Shown in pieces: positions 25,279 through 33,940 of a DNA stretch of 64,000 nt. The stretch lies in assembly GCA_951813545.1 (NCBI GenBank), contig OX638352.1, forward strand, positions 3,240,835 to 3,304,834, given 5' to 3'. The translations under genes were made by a program, and so were the position numbers. The notes below the pieces were generated by a model. The model did not search any database. It was given only the letters and a program-made list of their open reading frames with translations, and had not been told where the DNA came from. This stretch comes from an uncultured Poribacteria bacterium (lineage in GTDB: Bacteria; Poribacteria; WGA-4E; WGA-3G). Within the stretch, counting starts at the first letter, position 1; every line of letters starts with the position of its first letter.

Positions 25279-26940
25279 TTATTCTAAAACAATTTCTTTA
25301 TCCTCAACTGCAATAAAATGTTGATTTACCAAAAGATTGGTCGCAGTATCAACAATTCCACTGGGCCAACGAATTTCCAACAAATCAATGTTTTCAGCGT
25401 CTTTCAGTCCGAAATGAACCCGAAGATCGTTGAATGCGAGATAACTGCCACTACTTTTCACCTCCGCATACTGCGTGAGTTCACCGGTAACAACTTTGAT
25501 ACGTGCGCCAATCGCAGAACGATTGCTTTTCGTGCCGATCGCTTTCACCTGTATCCAATTGTTGCGGTTTCCACCCTCATTCCTAAGCAGGTCAACAGTT
25601 TGGTTCCAGTTCATGACAAGGATATCGATGTCACCGTCGTTATCATAGTCGCCAAAAGCAGCGGCACGGCTTGTCTTAATCAGCGCGAAGCCTTCCCCCA
25701 TCTGCGCCGTGACATCCGCAAATTTTCCATTGCCTAAATTCCGAAAGAGTAGGTTCTGCTGCGGTGTCGTCGTGGAACGATCAACTTCAGCGATGTTATC
25801 CATCGTATGTCCGTTCGCGACGAATATATCCTTGTAACCATCGTTATCGTAATCAAAAAAGCCGATACCCCAGCCGAGATAGCGATGCGTGTGTTCAGCG
25901 ATACCCGCAGGAATCGTGGCATCAATGAAAAAGTTGTCGCCTTCATTGTGATAGAGGGTATTCGTCTCGTTCTGAAAGTTACTCACCGTAATATCCAATC
26001 TACCATCGTTGTCATAGTCTGCAAATGCAACTCCCATCCCCGCTTCCGCTTCTCCCATATCACTGCAGCTAACCCCAGAAAGCAATCCAATTTCTTCAAA
26101 GGTGCCATCGCCCCGGTTTTGAAAGAGGAAATTGAAATCCTGATCGTTGGCGACGTAGATGTCAGCGTCACCATCGTTATCGCTGTCTCCAACGGCAACG
26201 CCGAGACCGTGTGCTGCAGGCACGCTCAACAAGCCGCTTTGTTCAGTTATGTCTGTGAAAGTGCCATCCGCGTTATTATGATAAAACAGATCCGGCTGAG
26301 GCGGATAAGAACTCGGTCCACAATAGACACGGATGTCGTGGCGATAGCACGGTTTATCTGCATCGGGGGTGTATTTCGCATAATTGCTTACATAGAGTTC
26401 AAGAAACCCATCGTTGTTAAAGTCAGCAAAGGCACAACTCGTCCCCCATCCTGCATCTGCGACCTGTGCAGACACTGCGACATCGGTAAAGGTGCCATCT
26501 GCGTTGTTCCGATAGAGAACATTGTGCCCAAAATTCGTTAAATAGAGGTCTATGTCGCCATCGTTGTCGTAGTCGCCGGTAGTTGCTCCCACGCCGTAAC
26601 CGGTATCTCCCACGCCTGCCACACGGGTGACATCTGTAAATGAGCCATCACCGTTGTTGTGGTAGAGGATATTCGTAGGTAGGGCAGTGTCCACCTGTTC
26701 CCCTTGTGGACGGGCATTGATAAGGTAGATGTCCAGATACCCATCGTTATCGTAATCCAAGAAACCGCCGCCTGATCCGTATTGCTCATTAAAGAGGCGT
26801 TTGCCACTCCCACCGTCGGTATGCGTGAAGCGGATTCCAGACTCCTCAGCGACTTCAACAAAGGTAACGGTGTCCGCTACAGATGCCCCAAAGAATACTA
26901 CACACATCAGCAAAAAGAAACGGAGGTAGGACATTGTCAC
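25279..26940 (-). CDS. FG-GAP/VCBS repeat protein with ASPIC/UnbV domain (CRTAC1-like)
   Basis: A 553-residue exported protein with a signal peptide (FFLLMCVVFFGASVADT). It has about seven FG-GAP repeats carrying calcium-binding DYDNDGxxD loops (GFLDYDNDGYLDIYL, GDYDNDGDIDLYL, GDSDNDGDADIYV). The C-terminal ASPIC/UnbV domain is recognisable in IQVKAIGTKSNRSAIGARIK and LEIRWPSGIVD. GTG 26940 overlaps the upstream TGA as GTGA and has GGAGG ten bases before it; ATG 26934 is an alternative. Third gene of a tightly coupled set with the nagA-like gene and a TPR gene. Probably a cell-surface or secreted binding protein. Confidence 0.88.
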   Translation of the reverse strand: MTMSYLRFFLLMCVVFFGASVADTVTFVEVAEESGIRFTHTDGGSGKRLFNEQYGSGGGFLDYDNDGYLDIYLINARPQGEQVDTALPTNILYHNNGDGSFTDVTRVAGVGDTGYGVGATTGDYDNDGDIDLYLTNFGHNVLYRNNADGTFTDVAVSAQVADAGWGTSCAFADFNNDGFLELYVSNYAKYTPDADKPCYRHDIRVYCGPSSYPPQPDLFYHNNADGTFTDITEQSGLLSVPAAHGLGVAVGDSDNDGDADIYVANDQDFNFLFQNRGDGTFEEIGLLSGVSCSDMGEAEAGMGVAFADYDNDGRLDITVSNFQNETNTLYHNEGDNFFIDATIPAGIAEHTHRYLGWGIGFFDYDNDGYKDIFVANGHTMDNIAEVDRSTTTPQQNLLFRNLGNGKFADVTAQMGEGFALIKTSRAAAFGDYDNDGDIDILVMNWNQTVDLLRNEGGNRNNWIQVKAIGTKSNRSAIGARIKVVTGELTQYAEVKSSGSYLAFNDLRVHFGLKDAENIDLLEIRWPSGIVDTATNLLVNQHFIAVEDKEIVLE

Positions 26941-28490
26941 TTTTTTCTGTCCTCCATCGCCTGCTGAATCTCGTTCAAACGTTCTTTATAGGAGGTGTTG
27001 TTTGGTTCCAAGGTAATTGCGCGTAAGATAGCATGTTCGGCTTTCGTGTAGGCACCGTGACGATAGCATGCATAGGCAAGGGTATCTAAGCGGGCGGCAT
27101 TCACATCTAAAGCGACAGCGCGTTCCGCCAATTCAACGGCACGTTTCAGTTCTTTGCCTTGCGTCGCATAAAGCCACGCGAGGTTGTTATGTGCATCCGC
27201 CGAGTTTTCATCCACAGCAATCGCTTGCGTAAAGGCGGAAATAGCCTCCGAAATCTGCTGCTGCTTAAGCTGAAGGACACCCAGTCGCACCCACGCCTTT
27301 GCGTCATTGGTGTGGACAGATGTCAATTGCTGGTAAACAGCAATCGCATCGGCAAATAGACCTTGTTGCGCGTAGACCTCTGCGAGTCCATAGTAGGCAG
27401 GAATTAAATCTTTATCCTGTTGAATTGCGGTTTGGAGGTAAGTCTGTGCATCGGCGAATTTGCGTTGGCGAGCGTGGAGCCAACCGAGGTGAAGGGACGC
27501 ATCAGCGTCAGTATCGTCAAGTTGAAGCACCTGTTGAAAAGCTGCGATTGCTTTTGTCAACTGCCCTGTCTGCATGTAAAGCCCGCCTAAATTGTGGTAG
27601 AGTGGTAGTGCTTTTGGATGCAACGCAGTTGCGATTTGATAGGCGCGAATCGCTTCCTCACGGTTACCAATCTCAATGTGTGCTTCCGCCAACTTCATAC
27701 GTGGTTCAAGCGCAGTTGGTTGCTCGAGTAAAAGTCTGCGATACCGGTTCGTTTGTTCGTTATAGGTTTTTACCTGTTGAAAAGATGTCATCAGATTTTT
27801 TGCTTCCGAGTTTTGTTCCAAACGCCGATAAACAAGCGCAAGGTTGTAATAGGTCTCGGCATGATACGGCGCGAGCGTGAGAGCCTTCCGGTAATATTGC
27901 ACGGCTTCCGCTAACCTGTTCTGTAGGAATGCAACCTTACCCAATCCTTGATAGACTGGTGCGAGGTTTGCATCCAGTGCAAGTGCCTGCTGATACGCCT
28001 GCTGTGCCAACGCCAACTTTCCTCTCTGGACATACGTATCCGCAAGTCGGAAAAAGGATTCAGCAATTTTTGGGAGCAGGTCAACGGCATGTTGTCCGTG
28101 CTTCTCAGCGTCTATAAACCTGCCTTGCGAATGGTAAATCCGCGCCAAACAGAGATGCGCAACACCGTGTGTCTGTGGTGACGCGGGTAATTCCAAAGCG
28201 CGGAGATATGCGTCAATAGAATCGTTGGTTTTTTCCTTGAACCTGTAAACCGCACCGAGTTCACAGTGCGCTTCGGCATTTTGTGGGTTCAATTGTAAAA
28301 CGCGCTGAAAGGCATCAATTGCTTCATCGTAAAGTCCTAACTGCATTGCGCGCATCCCACGCGTATAATGTGTAGACTGCTCGTCATCGGTTTGCTGCGC
28401 AGCAGATGATGCCGTAAAACAGAGAACAAAAAGGCTACCTACAACTCCTATATAAATGCTGTTAGCGCGAACCGATCTTTGTGTCATCAC
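26937..28490 (-). CDS. TPR-repeat exported protein
   Basis: A 517-residue protein with a signal peptide or anchor (IYIGVVGSLFVLCFTASSAA) and about 13 consecutive TPR units, for example HYTRGMRAMQLGLYDEAIDA, NAEAHCELGAVYRFKEKTND and PVYQGLGKVAFLQNRLAEAV. It overlaps the nagA-like stop by ATGA and its own stop overlaps the FG-GAP start by GTGA. TPR arrays serve as scaffolds. The combination with a CRTAC1-like protein recurs in Planctomycetes and Acidobacteria (family knowledge). The specific partner is unknown. Confidence 0.88.
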   Translation of the reverse strand: MMTQRSVRANSIYIGVVGSLFVLCFTASSAAQQTDDEQSTHYTRGMRAMQLGLYDEAIDAFQRVLQLNPQNAEAHCELGAVYRFKEKTNDSIDAYLRALELPASPQTHGVAHLCLARIYHSQGRFIDAEKHGQHAVDLLPKIAESFFRLADTYVQRGKLALAQQAYQQALALDANLAPVYQGLGKVAFLQNRLAEAVQYYRKALTLAPYHAETYYNLALVYRRLEQNSEAKNLMTSFQQVKTYNEQTNRYRRLLLEQPTALEPRMKLAEAHIEIGNREEAIRAYQIATALHPKALPLYHNLGGLYMQTGQLTKAIAAFQQVLQLDDTDADASLHLGWLHARQRKFADAQTYLQTAIQQDKDLIPAYYGLAEVYAQQGLFADAIAVYQQLTSVHTNDAKAWVRLGVLQLKQQQISEAISAFTQAIAVDENSADAHNNLAWLYATQGKELKRAVELAERAVALDVNAARLDTLAYACYRHGAYTKAEHAILRAITLEPNNTSYKERLNEIQQAMEDRKK

Positions 28491-29629
28491 TGTGCCTCCG
28501 CGTGATACACTAACTCAGCGCCGACGATTGTCGCTATCAGGTTGATTTTGAATTGAGACGGATCCCACTCAAAGAGAATCAGGTTTGTCTCGGTTTCGAG
28601 GCGTGCTTTCGCGTCAAGGAGGTGCATCGGTTGTAGTGTAGCGAGCGAAACGGCTTCTTCAAGGGAAATATCTGCAAACCGGACACTGTTCTCGATACCA
28701 CGCGCCAACTCAATAGCGGAACCAGCGAGATATTCCGTTCCAACTAACCGGACACACCGTTCCTCTGTCAACTCCACCGATTTTCCTGCAAACTGATAGA
28801 TACCGGGTTCCATTCCTGCCAGAGCGATCGCATCGCTGACGAGCAGACACCGATCAAGTGTCTTGGCGCGCATCATCGACTTGGCAACGGCGGGTGGTAG
28901 GTGATGTCCATCAACGATGAGGCTTGCCCAGAGTTGATCGGCACCGAGTTGTTCCCAAATATAGTTGGGATGTCGTCGGATTAAGGCGTGTGCTCCATTA
29001 CCGAGGTGTGTGGAAAGTTTCGCACCAGCATCAATTGCCCCTTGAATATCATTTGCTGAGGCGTTCGTATGCCCCAATGCGACCACAATACCGTTCGTGA
29101 CCAATTTTTTTATAAAAGGGATAGCACCCTTTTTCTCGGGGGCGAGGGTTACGATGGATATCTTCCCATCGGCGATGTCTTGCCATCGCTGAAATTCGTC
29201 CCAATCTGGTCCCCTGACATGTTCTAATGGGTGTGCGCCACGCGGTCCATCTTCAGCGGAGATATACGGTCCCTCAAGGTGAATACCAAGCACCGAGTGA
29301 GCAATAAGCGAATCCATTTCACATGCTTTTACGATAGCACGAAGAGAATTGCAAATTCCGTCAAACGAACCCGTCACGACCGTCGGACATAAAAAGCCAG
29401 TACCTACCTGCCAGAGTGCGCGGATCATTGTACACACATCTTCCGGCGTAACAGTAGTTACATTGAGATCGAACCCCGCGAAACCGTTCACCTGAATGTC
29501 TACCAATGCGGGCGCGACCCATGTTGTGCTGTCGGTAGAAGGGACTTCACGAATTTCCTGAACACGTCCCTCAGCAATAGTGATTTCGACAGGGATATTG
29601 TTGAAAAGTGTCCGTCCACTGAATTTCAT
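28487..29629 (-). CDS. nagA: N-acetylglucosamine-6-phosphate deacetylase-like amidohydrolase
   Basis: A 380-residue NagA-type metal-dependent amidohydrolase, which removes acetate from GlcNAc-6-phosphate in amino-sugar catabolism. Visible motifs are HLEGPYIS (metal Glu), ALGHTNASANDI and KLSTHLGNGAHAL (metal His residues), VDGHHLPP and LLVSDAIALAG with the catalytic Asp. Length is normal. It is the first gene of a coupled three-gene set and has its own promoter at 29684-29712. The TIM-barrel fold and motifs are firm; the exact substrate could be another N-acetylated amino sugar phosphate. Confidence 0.88.
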   Translation of the reverse strand: MKFSGRTLFNNIPVEITIAEGRVQEIREVPSTDSTTWVAPALVDIQVNGFAGFDLNVTTVTPEDVCTMIRALWQVGTGFLCPTVVTGSFDGICNSLRAIVKACEMDSLIAHSVLGIHLEGPYISAEDGPRGAHPLEHVRGPDWDEFQRWQDIADGKISIVTLAPEKKGAIPFIKKLVTNGIVVALGHTNASANDIQGAIDAGAKLSTHLGNGAHALIRRHPNYIWEQLGADQLWASLIVDGHHLPPAVAKSMMRAKTLDRCLLVSDAIALAGMEPGIYQFAGKSVELTEERCVRLVGTEYLAGSAIELARGIENSVRFADISLEEAVSLATLQPMHLLDAKARLETETNLILFEWDPSQFKINLIATIVGAELVYHAEAQ

Positions 29630-29683
29630 ATTTTGGTATAGTCTTGTGGTGAAAAAATATTAACGAATTGTGTGTTTGCCCTT

Positions 29684-29712
29684 ATGATACCTGAAAACTG
29701 ATTTGTTGCCAA
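29684..29712 (-). promoter_or_regulatory. Sigma70-type promoter of the nagA-TPR-FG-GAP operon
   Basis: On the minus strand TTGGCA (29712-29707), a 17-bp spacer and TATCAT (29689-29684), about 55 bp before the start codon. It lies in the divergent region shared with the aldo/keto reductase gene. Confidence 0.65.
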
Positions 29713-29852
29713 GAAAAAAGAGTTGCTTTTTTTCGCAAAATTCGGTTACAGTATATCAAAGAACACCTGAATCAGTTTATGGAATCATCACACTTTCTTA
29801 GTGCAAGTTACGCCGAAGGATCTGCTGAATAAGGCAGCAGCTGGAGGACACC

Positions 29853-30629
29853 ATGGAATATTTAGCATACGGAAAAACCGGTTTAGATATCTCACGGCTT
29901 TGCTTCGGGGCGGGACATCTCAACAACGCCTGCGATAGTCACGAAGCCGGTGGTAAACTGATGTTGAAGGCTCTTGACGAAGGGATTACGTTCTGGGATA
30001 CTGCTGAAGGTTATGGAAGTCAACCACACCTCGGAGAGGCAGTGCGTCAAATTTATCGGCACGAGGTTGTCATTCAAACGAAGACCGGTGCGAAAGACTA
30101 CGAAGGTGCATCTGCGAGCATTACGCGTTCGCTTCAGGAGATGCAAACGGATTACATAGATGTTTTGTTGCTGCATGGCATCTCTTCACCGGCAGATTTG
30201 GCATCGCGAGAGGGTGCCTTAGACGCATTCCGAGAAGCGAAAGACGCTGGCAAAATCCGAGTTATCGGCTGTTCCACGCATATCTACACAGGTCCCGTAA
30301 TGGATGCGGTGATTGACCATCCCGAAATTGAGGTTATCCTGACGACGGCAAATAAAGAAGGCAGGATGTTAGAGGGCGGTCCCTTTGATCGACATCTGGA
30401 ATACATTGAGCGCGCTTATTCGCTCGGTAAGGGTATCAGTATCATGAAGGTTATCGTCGCAGGTGATATCCCAGAGGCAGACATGCCGGAATGGATCGAG
30501 TGGGGTTTCAACCTCGAAACGGCACACGCGATCAATCTCGGTATTAGTGATTACCACCACATCACATTGGATGTTGGGCTTGCACGTGCGAGTGCAAGAC
30601 GACGCTTGATACAGCATAAAGCAGCATAA
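29853..30629 (+). CDS. Aldo/keto reductase
   Basis: A 258-residue NADPH-dependent oxidoreductase with the full catalytic tetrad: D49 and Y54 (FWDTAEGYG), K77 (VIQTKTGA) and H108 (VLLLHGIS). It is shorter than the usual 300 or so residues, lacking much of the C-terminal substrate loop. The family reduces aldehydes and ketones, including sugars. GGAGG lies ten bases before ATG 29853. It is divergent from nagA, and the intergenic region contains a plausible weak promoter (TTGCTT near 29724). Confidence 0.88.
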   Translation: MEYLAYGKTGLDISRLCFGAGHLNNACDSHEAGGKLMLKALDEGITFWDTAEGYGSQPHLGEAVRQIYRHEVVIQTKTGAKDYEGASASITRSLQEMQTDYIDVLLLHGISSPADLASREGALDAFREAKDAGKIRVIGCSTHIYTGPVMDAVIDHPEIEVILTTANKEGRMLEGGPFDRHLEYIERAYSLGKGISIMKVIVAGDIPEADMPEWIEWGFNLETAHAINLGISDYHHITLDVGLARASARRRLIQHKAA

Positions 30630-30702
30630 TCCATCTCTTGTAGGAAAGGTTTATATCTCCTATGTGGGAGGGTTTGGCCCCCGACATCTTTATCCACCGA
30701 AC

Positions 30703-31215
30703 ATGAAACAACTACGCGGCAAACCGCTCAAAGATTTTCTGAGACAGGCAGCACCGCCAGAAAAAGAACTAATTTTTATCCTACAAGACGTGCAAGACCC
30801 CGTCAATGTCGGTTCGGCATTTCGGATAGCGGATGCGTGCCGCGTGAAAGAGTTGATTCTGACGGGTATCAGCGCGCAACCGCCGCATCCATTGGTACGC
30901 AAAGTGGCACGAGGCAAGCACCGACGTGTAAAATGGCGGTATACGGAACAGGCAGCGGATGCAATCGTATCGCTCAAGTCAGACGGCTACACGAGTTGTG
31001 CTTTAGAAGTCACCGCGCAGTCAATTCGCTACGATGAAGCGGACTATCCTGATAAAATCTGTCTCATCGTAGGACACGAGGACCACGGAGTAACGAAACG
31101 GACGCTTGCTGCCTGCGATATGGTAATTTTTCTTCCGATGTATGGAGCCGGGGCATCGTTGAACGTCCACGTCTCGCTCGGTATCGCTGCCTATCATATC
31201 TTGCATCCTTCTTAA
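30703..31215 (+). CDS. TrmH/SpoU family RNA 2'-O-methyltransferase
   Basis: About 170 residues with the SPOUT (trefoil-knot) methyltransferase fold. Motif 1 is LQDVQDPVNVGSAFRIADA, motif 2 IVGHEDHGVT and motif 3 LPMYGAGASLNVHVSLGIAA. Such enzymes methylate ribose in tRNA (position 18 or 34) or 23S rRNA. The N-terminal RNA-binding domain of some members is missing, as in TrmL-like short forms. The start is unclear: ATG 30703 has no good ribosome binding site, and GTG 30664 would translate repeat-like sequence. Confidence 0.85.
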   Translation: MKQLRGKPLKDFLRQAAPPEKELIFILQDVQDPVNVGSAFRIADACRVKELILTGISAQPPHPLVRKVARGKHRRVKWRYTEQAADAIVSLKSDGYTSCALEVTAQSIRYDEADYPDKICLIVGHEDHGVTKRTLAACDMVIFLPMYGAGASLNVHVSLGIAAYHILHPS

Positions 31216-31293
31216 TCATCCTTTGAGTTTGTCGTTAAAAAATCCTAAAGTCGTCATAGTAGTAGAGAGGCGTATCTAATCAGCAAACAACGG

Positions 31294-31310
31294 TTGACCC
31301 AACGGGTCAA
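31294..31310. repeat. Inverted repeat before the second zinc dehydrogenase
   Basis: TTGACCC-aac-GGGTCAA, a perfect 7-bp inverted repeat 27 bp before the start codon. It could be an operator or part of a dispersed repeat. Confidence 0.5.
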
Positions 31311-31336
31311 TCGTAGCGAGGTCCATAAGTAAAAAA

Positions 31337-32410
31337 ATGTCGAAAACGATGCGCGCGATTATGTGTCGAGAACCGTGGGACTACCGTCTTGAAGAGGTTC
31401 CGATGCCGGAGGCAGGTCCCGGCGAAGTCATCATTAAGGTAGACGCGTGCGGCGTTTGCGCGAGTGATATTAAGTGTTATACAGGCGCGCCACTTTTCTG
31501 GGGTGATGAACACCGTCAGCCGTATGTGGAGGCGCCCGTTATCGCTGGACACGAATTTATCGGTGAAGTCGTGGAACTCGGTCCGGGGGCAGGCGAGAAG
31601 TACAAACTCGAAATCGGCGACCGTGCTATTGCCGAGCAGATCGTTCCGTGTTGGGAGTGTTGGTATTGTCGAACCGGGAAGTATTGGCTCTGCCAAGTCC
31701 ATAACATCTACGGGTTTCAACCGGTCGTCAACGGTGGTATGGCGGACTATATGAAGTTCCCCGCGCGCTCACTTGTTTACAAAGTCCCTTCCGACATTCC
31801 AATAGCAAATGCAGCGGTAATTGAACCGCTTGCCTGCTCAATTCACGCTGTTCAACGGGGCGACATTGAATTCGGGGATGTCGTCGTGGTTGCCGGAGCA
31901 GGCACACTCGGTCTCGGCATGATTGGCGCGGCGAAGTTGAAAAATCCGGGTATGCTGATTGCTGTTGACCTGATGCCGAACCGGTTAGAGGTTGCCAAAA
32001 AGTTGGGTGCGGATATCGGGATCAATCCGTCAGAAACGGACGCTGTCCAAGAGGTGTTAAATCTCACGGAAGGCTACGGATGCGATGTGTATATTGAGGC
32101 GACAGGACATCCGAAAGCGGTTGAACAGGGGTTACACATGATTCGCAAGGCAGGCACCTTTGTTGAATTCAGCGTCATGCGAGAGCCTGTGACTGTGGAT
32201 TGGACGATCATCGGCGACACGAAGGAGTTGAATATCCACGGCTCGCACTTGGGACCGTATGCGTATCCGCTGGCGATTGATTATATCCACCGTGGTTTAA
32301 TCGATGTGAGTCATATTGTAACGCATCAATTGCCGTTAACGGACTATCTCACAGGATTTGAGATGGTTCAGAAAGGGTCGGATTCGATTAAGGTGCAGTT
32401 AGTGCCGTGA
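31337..32410 (+). CDS. Zinc-dependent alcohol/polyol dehydrogenase (MDR superfamily)
   Basis: A 357-residue dehydrogenase with both zinc sites. Catalytic ligands lie in GVCASD (Cys) and AGHEF (His, Glu). The structural site is CWECWYCRTGKYWLC (four Cys). The nucleotide fold has VVVAGAGTLGLGMIGAAKL, then AVDLMPNRLEVAKKLGAD, with the Asp favouring NAD. Closest in look to sorbitol, threonine or erythritol dehydrogenases. It shares the superfamily but not the structural zinc loop with the gene at 18705. It converges on the PIN-domain gene with 29 bp between. Confidence 0.9.
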   Translation: MSKTMRAIMCREPWDYRLEEVPMPEAGPGEVIIKVDACGVCASDIKCYTGAPLFWGDEHRQPYVEAPVIAGHEFIGEVVELGPGAGEKYKLEIGDRAIAEQIVPCWECWYCRTGKYWLCQVHNIYGFQPVVNGGMADYMKFPARSLVYKVPSDIPIANAAVIEPLACSIHAVQRGDIEFGDVVVVAGAGTLGLGMIGAAKLKNPGMLIAVDLMPNRLEVAKKLGADIGINPSETDAVQEVLNLTEGYGCDVYIEATGHPKAVEQGLHMIRKAGTFVEFSVMREPVTVDWTIIGDTKELNIHGSHLGPYAYPLAIDYIHRGLIDVSHIVTHQLPLTDYLTGFEMVQKGSDSIKVQLVP

Positions 32411-32439
32411 ATCAGGAGAGAGCTCTCTATTCGGTTGGT

Positions 32440-32943
32440 TTACTGGGTAGCGACCCAATTCATCAACACCTGTTGTGAATCGGTTTCTGGATTGAAACAC
32501 AAAAGTCCTTCAGTCTGAGCGGCTCGCAGCAAACGTTGGTCTGACGCGATAAGAACAAGTTCGTTTTTCTCATTGCGGAGGTTGGTTGCAATATCCAATG
32601 CTGAGCACAATAGAATTGCATCAACGCTGTTAATTGAGTGGGTGTCTATTAAACTTATTGATTTCCAGATTAGGACGTTCTGTGCTGCTACCGTTTCAAA
32701 ATCTGATTCGGTATTGATAACTTCATTGTCCAAGTAGCCAACAGCCTGCTCAAAGTGGTGCCTTGTAATTCGACCGTCATTTCTTTTTCTGACACAAATC
32801 GAAAAGACTTCCGCTACACCAATGGCTAAACACATCAGACGATTCAATGGAACGTTCTGAAAAAGGAAGTCAATTTTGTTGCTGCCGACCTCTTCGGTAT
32901 ATCGCTTGATAAGCGCACTGGCATCAAAATAAAAATAATGCAC
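32440..32943 (-). CDS. PIN-domain ribonuclease (VapC-like toxin)
   Basis: A 167-residue PIN-domain protein. The acidic active-site residues are visible as D7 (FYFDASALIKRY), E45 (VAEVFS), D108 (SVDAILL) and D135 (ASDQRLL). VapC-type toxins cleave tRNA or rRNA. It begins with GTG 32943, two bases after the stop of a small upstream gene that occupies the antitoxin position. That upstream protein is not a standard VapB, and a frameshifted HicB-like gene precedes it. Confidence 0.85.
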   Translation of the reverse strand: MHYFYFDASALIKRYTEEVGSNKIDFLFQNVPLNRLMCLAIGVAEVFSICVRKRNDGRITRHHFEQAVGYLDNEVINTESDFETVAAQNVLIWKSISLIDTHSINSVDAILLCSALDIATNLRNEKNELVLIASDQRLLRAAQTEGLLCFNPETDSQQVLMNWVATQ

Positions 32944-32945
32944 GC

Positions 32946-33245
32946 TTATTTCTCACGTTCTTCAATAATTGCGCGGCTAAACTCGTTATCCTCCGCACGA
33001 ATGCCGTAGCGTGCCATACTCTTACGAAGTTCTTCAAGCGGCATGAGTTCTATATCGGCAATTCCGAGATGTTCACGCATTTTCTGGATGGCTTGTGCCT
33101 CATACTGCTTATCCATTGTCTTGTGGTTCTTCGGATCCGCAGGCTTTGATACATCAACGACCTGGGAGAGTTGCAGCGTCATCTCAGCAACCACTTTTTC
33201 TAACTGATTTACCCTTTTTGCTAATGTTTCAAGCGTTTCTGCCAT
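32946..33245 (-). CDS. Small coiled-coil protein, candidate antitoxin of the PIN toxin
   Basis: A 99-residue protein with an N-terminal coiled coil (ETLAKRVNQLEKVVAEMTLQ), a polar linker and a C-terminal helical region (ELMPLEELRKSMARYGIR). No known DNA-binding antitoxin domain is obvious. Its position two bases upstream of the PIN gene and its size suggest an antitoxin role. Its start codon lies within the end of the frameshifted HicB-like gene. Confidence 0.7.
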   Translation of the reverse strand: MAETLETLAKRVNQLEKVVAEMTLQLSQVVDVSKPADPKNHKTMDKQYEAQAIQKMREHLGIADIELMPLEELRKSMARYGIRAEDNEFSRAIIEEREK

Positions 33246-33425
33246 AAGAAATATCCGCCTTCGCTTTTAATCTGAATGTCTCAATATGAAATTCAATTGC
33301 AGAGGTTACATCAGCCACGGCATCTTCGTAGATATTCCGTTCCCCGACGACAACACTTTCAGACCGAGAGGATAGGCAACATAACCTTCGTTGTGCCTTT
33401 CAACGATAATTTTGAATGATCGCAT
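33229..33425 (-). pseudogene. Frameshifted HicB-like antitoxin gene
   Basis: From ATG 33425 (GAGGAAG upstream) the frame gives MRSFKIIVERHNEGYVAYPL and GLK, then goes out of frame near 33358. Restoring one base there gives VVVGERNIYEDAVADVTSAI and EFHIETFRLKAKADISYG, ending at TGA 33231-33229. The restored product of about 65 residues matches the short HicB/UPF0150-like fold (YVAYPLGLKG, EDAVADVTSAI). The end overlaps the start of the 99-residue gene, so this was probably the first gene of a three-gene module. It could be a real mutation or a sequencing error. Confidence 0.65.
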
Positions 33426-33528
33426 TTGGAATCTTCCTCACTTTTCTACCGTCTGAGGTAAAAGTTTAGACATTCTGTTGCTGCCTAACCTCTCTTACTT
33501 TTTTCTCTAACATCAACTGTTCACTTCA

Positions 33529-33558
33529 ATTGTACTACACCTTAGCCTAAAAAAGCAA
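33529..33558 (-). promoter_or_regulatory. Promoter of the HicB-like/PIN module
   Basis: On the minus strand TTGCTT (33558-33553), an 18-bp spacer and TACAAT (33534-33529), about 100 bp before the HicB-like ATG. Confidence 0.5.
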
Positions 33559-33578
33559 ATCTTTTCAGGTAGCAAGGT

Positions 33579-33730
33579 GTATGATAATACCAAATCTAAA
33601 AAATAAAGTTGCATTATAGATGTTTTGGAACGCGATGCGGCATCTGCCTGTAAGAGGCGCAATGAATTGCGCGACTACGAGCCAGCTTTTTGTGAATGAC
33701 AGGCGTTTATTTAGAAATGGTATAAGATAC
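33579..33730. repeat. MITE-like element with imperfect terminal inverted repeats
   Basis: The left end gtatgataataccaaatcta (33579-33598, continuing aaaaataaa) is matched by the inverted right end around 33706-33730 (reads gtatcttataccatttctaa on the opposite strand). Inside is the hairpin GCGCAAT-ga-ATTGCGC (33657-33672). A sequence like the right end (agaaatggtataa) also occurs at 4922-4934. The whole stretch 33426-33940 has no gene: it holds the promoter above, this element and about 200 bp before the enolase-family gene in which I see nothing clear. Confidence 0.5.
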
Positions 33731-33940
33731 TTTGGACACACTGTTTCGGATGGAACGTGAGTGTAATTACAGAGTTCCACACCTACGCGAAGAAGAGTAA
33801 ACCCATTTTAGTTTTGACTCTTTTCACTGGCTTTGGTAGAATACCGAGGGCGCAAACAGTAAGAATAATCTAAAGCGAAAGATGGTTCCCCAGAATACAA
33901 GGAGATAGGCAATTCCTCCAGTTTCTTGCCTAATTTTTCA

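Noticed and set aside
25807..26541. A 244-codon plus-strand frame opposite the FG-GAP gene
   Set aside because: It is the antisense of repeated calcium-loop codons; composition is unnatural and the minus-strand gene is clear.
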